DNA from: RZZS01 sp964498755
GTDB lineage: Bacteria; Pseudomonadota; Alphaproteobacteria; Micavibrionales; Micavibrionaceae
Assembly (NCBI GenBank): GCA_964498755.1
Contig: CAZCIB010000004.1
Span: 1-64,000 of the forward strand
Length of the DNA: 64,000 bases
Direction of reading: 5' to 3'
In this document: one piece after another, positions 60,925 to 64,000 of the stretch
How the letters are laid out: every line of letters begins with the position of its first letter
How positions within the stretch are numbered: the first letter of the stretch is position 1
Notes under the pieces: model-generated
Told to the model about the DNA's origin: nothing
The model's input: the letters and a program-made list of their open reading frames with translations, nothing else
Database searches by the model: none
Position numbers and translations under genes: made by a program

Positions 60925-62493
60925 TCAGAGAATTCTCTCTGTTTTCACAATCAAAATGACGGGACCGTCCGGATGGTTTGGCCGAAGCTCGCCAACCGGT
61001 CTTGGATTCGCCTCCATTAAACCGTTTAGCAATAGCTCGACCGCTTCTGTGAATGTCCCTTCCAAAGAGATCGCAGATTGTAAAGGATAATCGTAACGTG
61101 AAGACCAGTGCAGTTGTACGCCAGCCTTGTCGCTCCACTCAGAGAGAACATTTCTGAGCGTTTTGCCGCTTTCAGCGTTCCAGGAATAAAAGCCGTCTAT
61201 ATCAGCGCGCGCGCTTCCATTGGAGCGGCCCTCCCCGTGTCGGCCCTCCAGCGCAATTGGCGGGTTAGCTGGGTCACTGGAGACCATTCCCGTTTTGATT
61301 TCCAGTGACGCAACGTTGCCGACTTTGTCCGCGGGCATTGCAAGAACGCTCTGAACTTCCTGAACGGGTAAAGGGGCTTGCAGCTCTTCTGGCATGTTTT
61401 CCGATCCGGGACCCGGACCATAGGAAAAAGGTTGCGGAAACAGTGGGTTATTTGAATCCGGAAGCAATTGCAGAGGCGTTTCCCGCTTTCGCGATTCTGC
61501 TGTCATAATTTGAACAGGATTTTGCGCATCCGGAGCAGGGCTGGGCGCAGGAGAAAGCGTGGCGACAAGCGTAGAGAGAGAGCTCTCAGATTCGTAGCTG
61601 TTTGGCGGCAATGCGGTAAGCGGCTCTGGAAAAAGGACCTGATTATCCGATGGCGCCGATTCACGATAAACGTCTGTTCTGGAACGGGTCCGCAGAGGAT
61701 TCCGGCTCTCAGGCATAATCATAACGGCATTATCGGCAAAAGTGGCCATCAAGCCGTGAGGGGCCAGCCCTTCTTCCAGAACCTCGTCCCATGGTTTACC
61801 GCCCTGCCAGTCAATGCGTAATCCCGGATCAACTTTTTCAGAGAAGGAGTATGGGTATTCCGGCGGCACAATCTGGCTGACGGCAAGGGCAAGAGGAATA
61901 TCCTGACCGAAACCGACGGCCTGTTTCATGCGCTTGGGCCGGCGAGCAGGGGCGGTTGGGGATTCCTGATCCGGATAAGCTACCTGCGCCGGCGCGTTTG
62001 CCGGAGCCTCAACGCGTGACGTTGCCTGCCGCGTTTGCGCCGCACGGCTATCCTGCAAAGGAAACAGGTTTATCACAGGAACGCTTTTGGCGTTCCGGTC
62101 CATAGCAGCGCCCCTTTCCACAGGCGGCGCTAGTGGCGTCGGCAGCTCTGGCCGCTTACGACGCAAAGGTTTACCCTGAAACATATTGTCCGAAGATTCC
62201 GGCGTGGCGTTTCTGGACGCAGGCTTTGCTGGGGCCTTCATGAAGGATTGGGGCAAAGAGCTTTTCTGCGGCGTGGCCAGCGGCTCGTTAAAAACCGGGG
62301 GGACCGGCTGTGCTGGCGGCGCATTGAAAGAGGCTTCGGGCGGGTTTTCCATTGTCTCCGTTACAATGGCGTCTTGTTCTATATTCTCAGGCGGAGTCCA
62401 CTCAAATCCGGCCCATGTAGCGCGGGGAAGCGCCACGACCGCAAAAAAAGCGGCGCAGCAGAGAACAGAAATATAGCGATTTTGAAGCCTCAT
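60925..62493 (-). CDS. pilL: TcpQ-domain pilus protein (PilL-like)
   Basis: A 522-aa exported protein from ATG 62493; the signal YISVLCCAAFFAVVALPRAT is cut after WAG. A long Pro/Ala-rich, probably disordered stretch (about 30-190) precedes a small domain near 195-260 (ALAVSQIVPPEYPYSFSEKV and VMIMPESRN), then another linker. The C-terminal 90 residues are a TcpQ domain: NAESGKTLRNVLSEWSDKAG, VQLHWSSRYDYPLQSAISLE and TFTEAVELLLNG. TcpQ/PilL proteins stabilise the secretin. The TcpQ-secretin order is as in type IVb pili. Confidence 0.85.
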   Translation of the reverse strand: MRLQNRYISVLCCAAFFAVVALPRATWAGFEWTPPENIEQDAIVTETMENPPEASFNAPPAQPVPPVFNEPLATPQKSSLPQSFMKAPAKPASRNATPESSDNMFQGKPLRRKRPELPTPLAPPVERGAAMDRNAKSVPVINLFPLQDSRAAQTRQATSRVEAPANAPAQVAYPDQESPTAPARRPKRMKQAVGFGQDIPLALAVSQIVPPEYPYSFSEKVDPGLRIDWQGGKPWDEVLEEGLAPHGLMATFADNAVMIMPESRNPLRTRSRTDVYRESAPSDNQVLFPEPLTALPPNSYESESSLSTLVATLSPAPSPAPDAQNPVQIMTAESRKRETPLQLLPDSNNPLFPQPFSYGPGPGSENMPEELQAPLPVQEVQSVLAMPADKVGNVASLEIKTGMVSSDPANPPIALEGRHGEGRSNGSARADIDGFYSWNAESGKTLRNVLSEWSDKAGVQLHWSSRYDYPLQSAISLEGTFTEAVELLLNGLMEANPRPVGELRPNHPDGPVILIVKTERIL

Positions 62494-62633
62494 AATCTGT
62501 GACACTGACGTCCTGGGAAGCACACTTTTACAAACACTCACTCGAAAGTAAAAGCCTGCGCTTAAAATAGCAAGATGTTGAGTAGTGCATCTAATCTTTT
62601 TATGTGTGTTTTATGTTTGCGCCGCTAAGCGCT

Positions 62634-62939
62634 TTATCCGTAATCTACCAGCCGCCGTCTAAACAGCAAAATCCATCCGGGACGTCTTTGCCCCAAAAGC
62701 CAGGATCGAAACGCGCGCAATGCGGCGGAAAAGCTAAGTCCTTTTTTCTCGAGAAAAACAAACAAAAAGGTCAGCAGCAAACAAATGACGAATGAAACCG
62801 GGCGGATATACCAAAGAAATATAAACCAGGGAATTGCCGCGCGCGCATCAAGCGCAAAAAAACGAACTGGGCGCATGGAATTGCGCCAATGCCAGTTGCG
62901 CTTCTCCTGTTGGACATCTTCTTCGGTCTGACGCGCCAT
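62634..62939 (-). CDS. icmT: IcmT/TraK-family type IVB secretion protein
   Basis: A 101-aa protein. WHWRNSMRPVRFFALDARAA followed by IPWFIFLWYIRP is the IcmT pattern (W-R-x-S-x-x-P-x-x-F-x-x-DAR...). Two short hydrophobic segments (about 33-47 and 50-65) are followed by FLEKKGLSFSAALRAFRSWL and a basic tail, also typical. IcmT is an inner-membrane component of Dot/Icm and I-type conjugation systems (TraK). It lies directly after the DotB/TraJ-type gene, the order traJ-traK of IncI1 plasmids, and just before the pilus genes. Confidence 0.88.
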   Translation of the reverse strand: MARQTEEDVQQEKRNWHWRNSMRPVRFFALDARAAIPWFIFLWYIRPVSFVICLLLTFLFVFLEKKGLSFSAALRAFRSWLLGQRRPGWILLFRRRLVDYG

Positions 62940-62998
62940 CTTGCGGTTGATTCTCCTGAAAAATCAAAATTCATGATAGCATAAAAAAGCGCATATAC

Positions 62999-64000
62999 CT
63001 AGTCATCCCCGCCTCCCCCGGCGGCCTGACAGAGCAGAAGATAGTTTCTTCGATCAATCAATCCCTTGTCAAATACCATCCCCGCCGATTTTGCCATTGT
63101 TTGCCCGTAATAGGGCACAAGTCTCTGGATCTCTGCAGGCCATTCGACGAAATCCATTGTCATGAGTCGCTCGCGCACCTCTTCGGGGAAGCGCATCCAT
63201 TCGCGCACCCCAATCCGGCCCCCGCCTTCAGCTTTGGGGACCAGAGCCTGCGTAATAATCATCCTGATTGTTTCAAGCAGGGTATAGGCCCGCTCTGCCC
63301 TTTCATCCTGCTCGAAAGTTGAAATCATACGCTGAATCGTATTTGCGACCCCGATTGTGTGCGTTGTCGTATAAACAAGGTGGCCGGTTTGCGACGCTTC
63401 CATGGCTGCGGAAATGGTCTCCCTGTCCCGCGCCTCGCCAACCAGTATGATATTAGGTTTACGGCGCAGGGCATTGCGAACGCCGCGCGCAAAGTCTGGC
63501 AAGTGTCTCGGTATCTCGGTTTGTGAAATCAGAGACCTGGGGCTTTTAATGTTATCGTAAACATATTCGATTGGCGCCTCGTAGCAAACGACCTTGCCGC
63601 AGCCAAGCCGCCTTTCCAGAAGCATGCGCATGCCTGAAGCCAGCAAAGTCGTTTTTCCCGAGCCTGTCGGCCCTGTCACAACGACTATGCCTTGTCTTGG
63701 GGCCCAGCCATTAATGATATCTTCCTCAATATTGAGATCGATCATCGTTGGCGGCTCATTTGGCAGGACACGCATGGTGATCTGAACGCCGTCACGGCCT
63801 CTGGACAGAATGGCGGTAATGTTCACGCGGAACCGAATGCGCGTATATCGATCAGGGCGGATTTCATAGGACAGGTCAAGATCAGTGCCCGACGCCAGAC
63901 GCGCCAGCGCCTCCGGACCATAAATGCGGGAAACGGCCACTGCCAGATCCGCGCCGTCCAGAGGCCGGAAAGTTGCGGGATAGAGCGTACCGTCAATTTC
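62999..64000 (-). CDS. dotB: DotB/TraJ-type secretion ATPase, partial (5' end beyond window)
   Basis: The frame is open to the right edge (333 residues seen). The upstream part of the domain (IDGTLYPATFRPLDGADL, then LDLSYEIRPDRYTRIRFRVN) leads to VVTGPTGSGKTTLLASGMRM (Walker A, about 115 residues in), ILVGEARDRETISAAMEASQ (Walker B) and GHLVYTTTHTIG (His box). The tail EIQRLVPYYGQTMAKSAGMV matches DotB/TraJ rather than PilT. It would energise a type IVB secretion apparatus. PilT of retractile pili is the alternative, but the icmT neighbour favours DotB. Confidence 0.88.
   Translation of the reverse strand, partial: EIDGTLYPATFRPLDGADLAVAVSRIYGPEALARLASGTDLDLSYEIRPDRYTRIRFRVNITAILSRGRDGVQITMRVLPNEPPTMIDLNIEEDIINGWAPRQGIVVVTGPTGSGKTTLLASGMRMLLERRLGCGKVVCYEAPIEYVYDNIKSPRSLISQTEIPRHLPDFARGVRNALRRKPNIILVGEARDRETISAAMEASQTGHLVYTTTHTIGVANTIQRMISTFEQDERAERAYTLLETIRMIITQALVPKAEGGGRIGVREWMRFPEEVRERLMTMDFVEWPAEIQRLVPYYGQTMAKSAGMVFDKGLIDRRNYLLLCQAAGGGGDD

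Noticed and set aside
62999..64000. PilT retraction ATPase of a type IVa pilus
   Set aside because: The adjacent icmT-like gene and the tail sequence favour DotB/TraJ; the pilus genes are of the IVb type, which normally lack PilT.

Overview
The window reads as a chromosome segment of a Gram-negative alphaproteobacterium. From 34.4 to 52.2 kb lies the origin-proximal block typical of that class: a DUF3576 lipoprotein, leuS, lptE and holA on the + strand, converging on parB, parA, rsmG, mnmG and mnmE on the - strand, then rho, hemJ, hemH and hemE. Three sites matching the consensus ParB site (parS) and an A/T-rich gap with DnaA-box-like words beside hemE suggest that oriC lies at about 52.2-52.6 kb. 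The type IVB secretion and pilus genes, RTX proteases and chemoreceptor pair would fit a predatory or host-associated lineage such as the Micavibrionales, but that placement is inference.

Layout. 0-1.3 kb: the end of a mobilisation module (MobC and a relaxase that runs off the window), visibly richer in G+C than its neighbours. 1.6-16.5 kb: a surface and secretion island with an acyltransferase, transglutaminase-like protein, glycosyltransferase, flippase, SGNH hydrolase, Wzy-like polymerase and two large RTX proteins, one a serralysin-type metalloprotease. It is bracketed by two decayed, inverted IS3-type orfA remnants and abuts tRNA-Met(CAU). 16.8-34 kb: PAS protein and chemoreceptor, mnmA, aat, accC/accB (separated by an inserted S23-type gene), a MazEF/PemK-like toxin-antitoxin pair, hslU, an M17 peptidase, an M23-like protein, a Smr protein, several unknown proteins, yggS and a porin. 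34.4-52.2 kb: the origin-proximal core block. 52.2-64 kb: the oriC candidate, then a - strand cluster in the order dotB/traJ, icmT/traK, pilL(TcpQ), pilN, pilO, pilP, pilQ, pilR, pilS and a second PilP-like gene. This resembles the R64/IncI1 transfer and thin-pilus genes, but sits in the chromosome.

The most unusual theme is palindromic DNA inside and between genes. A 68-bp element built of 8-bp units occurs twice, in frame, in mnmA. An 87-bp palindrome lies in frame in the editing-domain region of leuS, with a relative just upstream of the leuS operon. A four-helix-bundle (S23/IVP) gene between accB and accC is bracketed by inverted arrays of a different 8-bp unit. The shared plan of 8-bp units ending in GGA(A)TTT suggests that the mnmA and accBC elements are related.

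Functionally, the polysaccharide genes could assemble and decorate a surface glycan, the RTX proteins are predicted type I secretion substrates (no exporter is in the window), and the pilus and Dot/Icm-like genes would form a contact-dependent apparatus. The core block carries chromosome segregation (ParABS), tRNA modification (MnmA, MnmE, MnmG), haem synthesis and replication functions.
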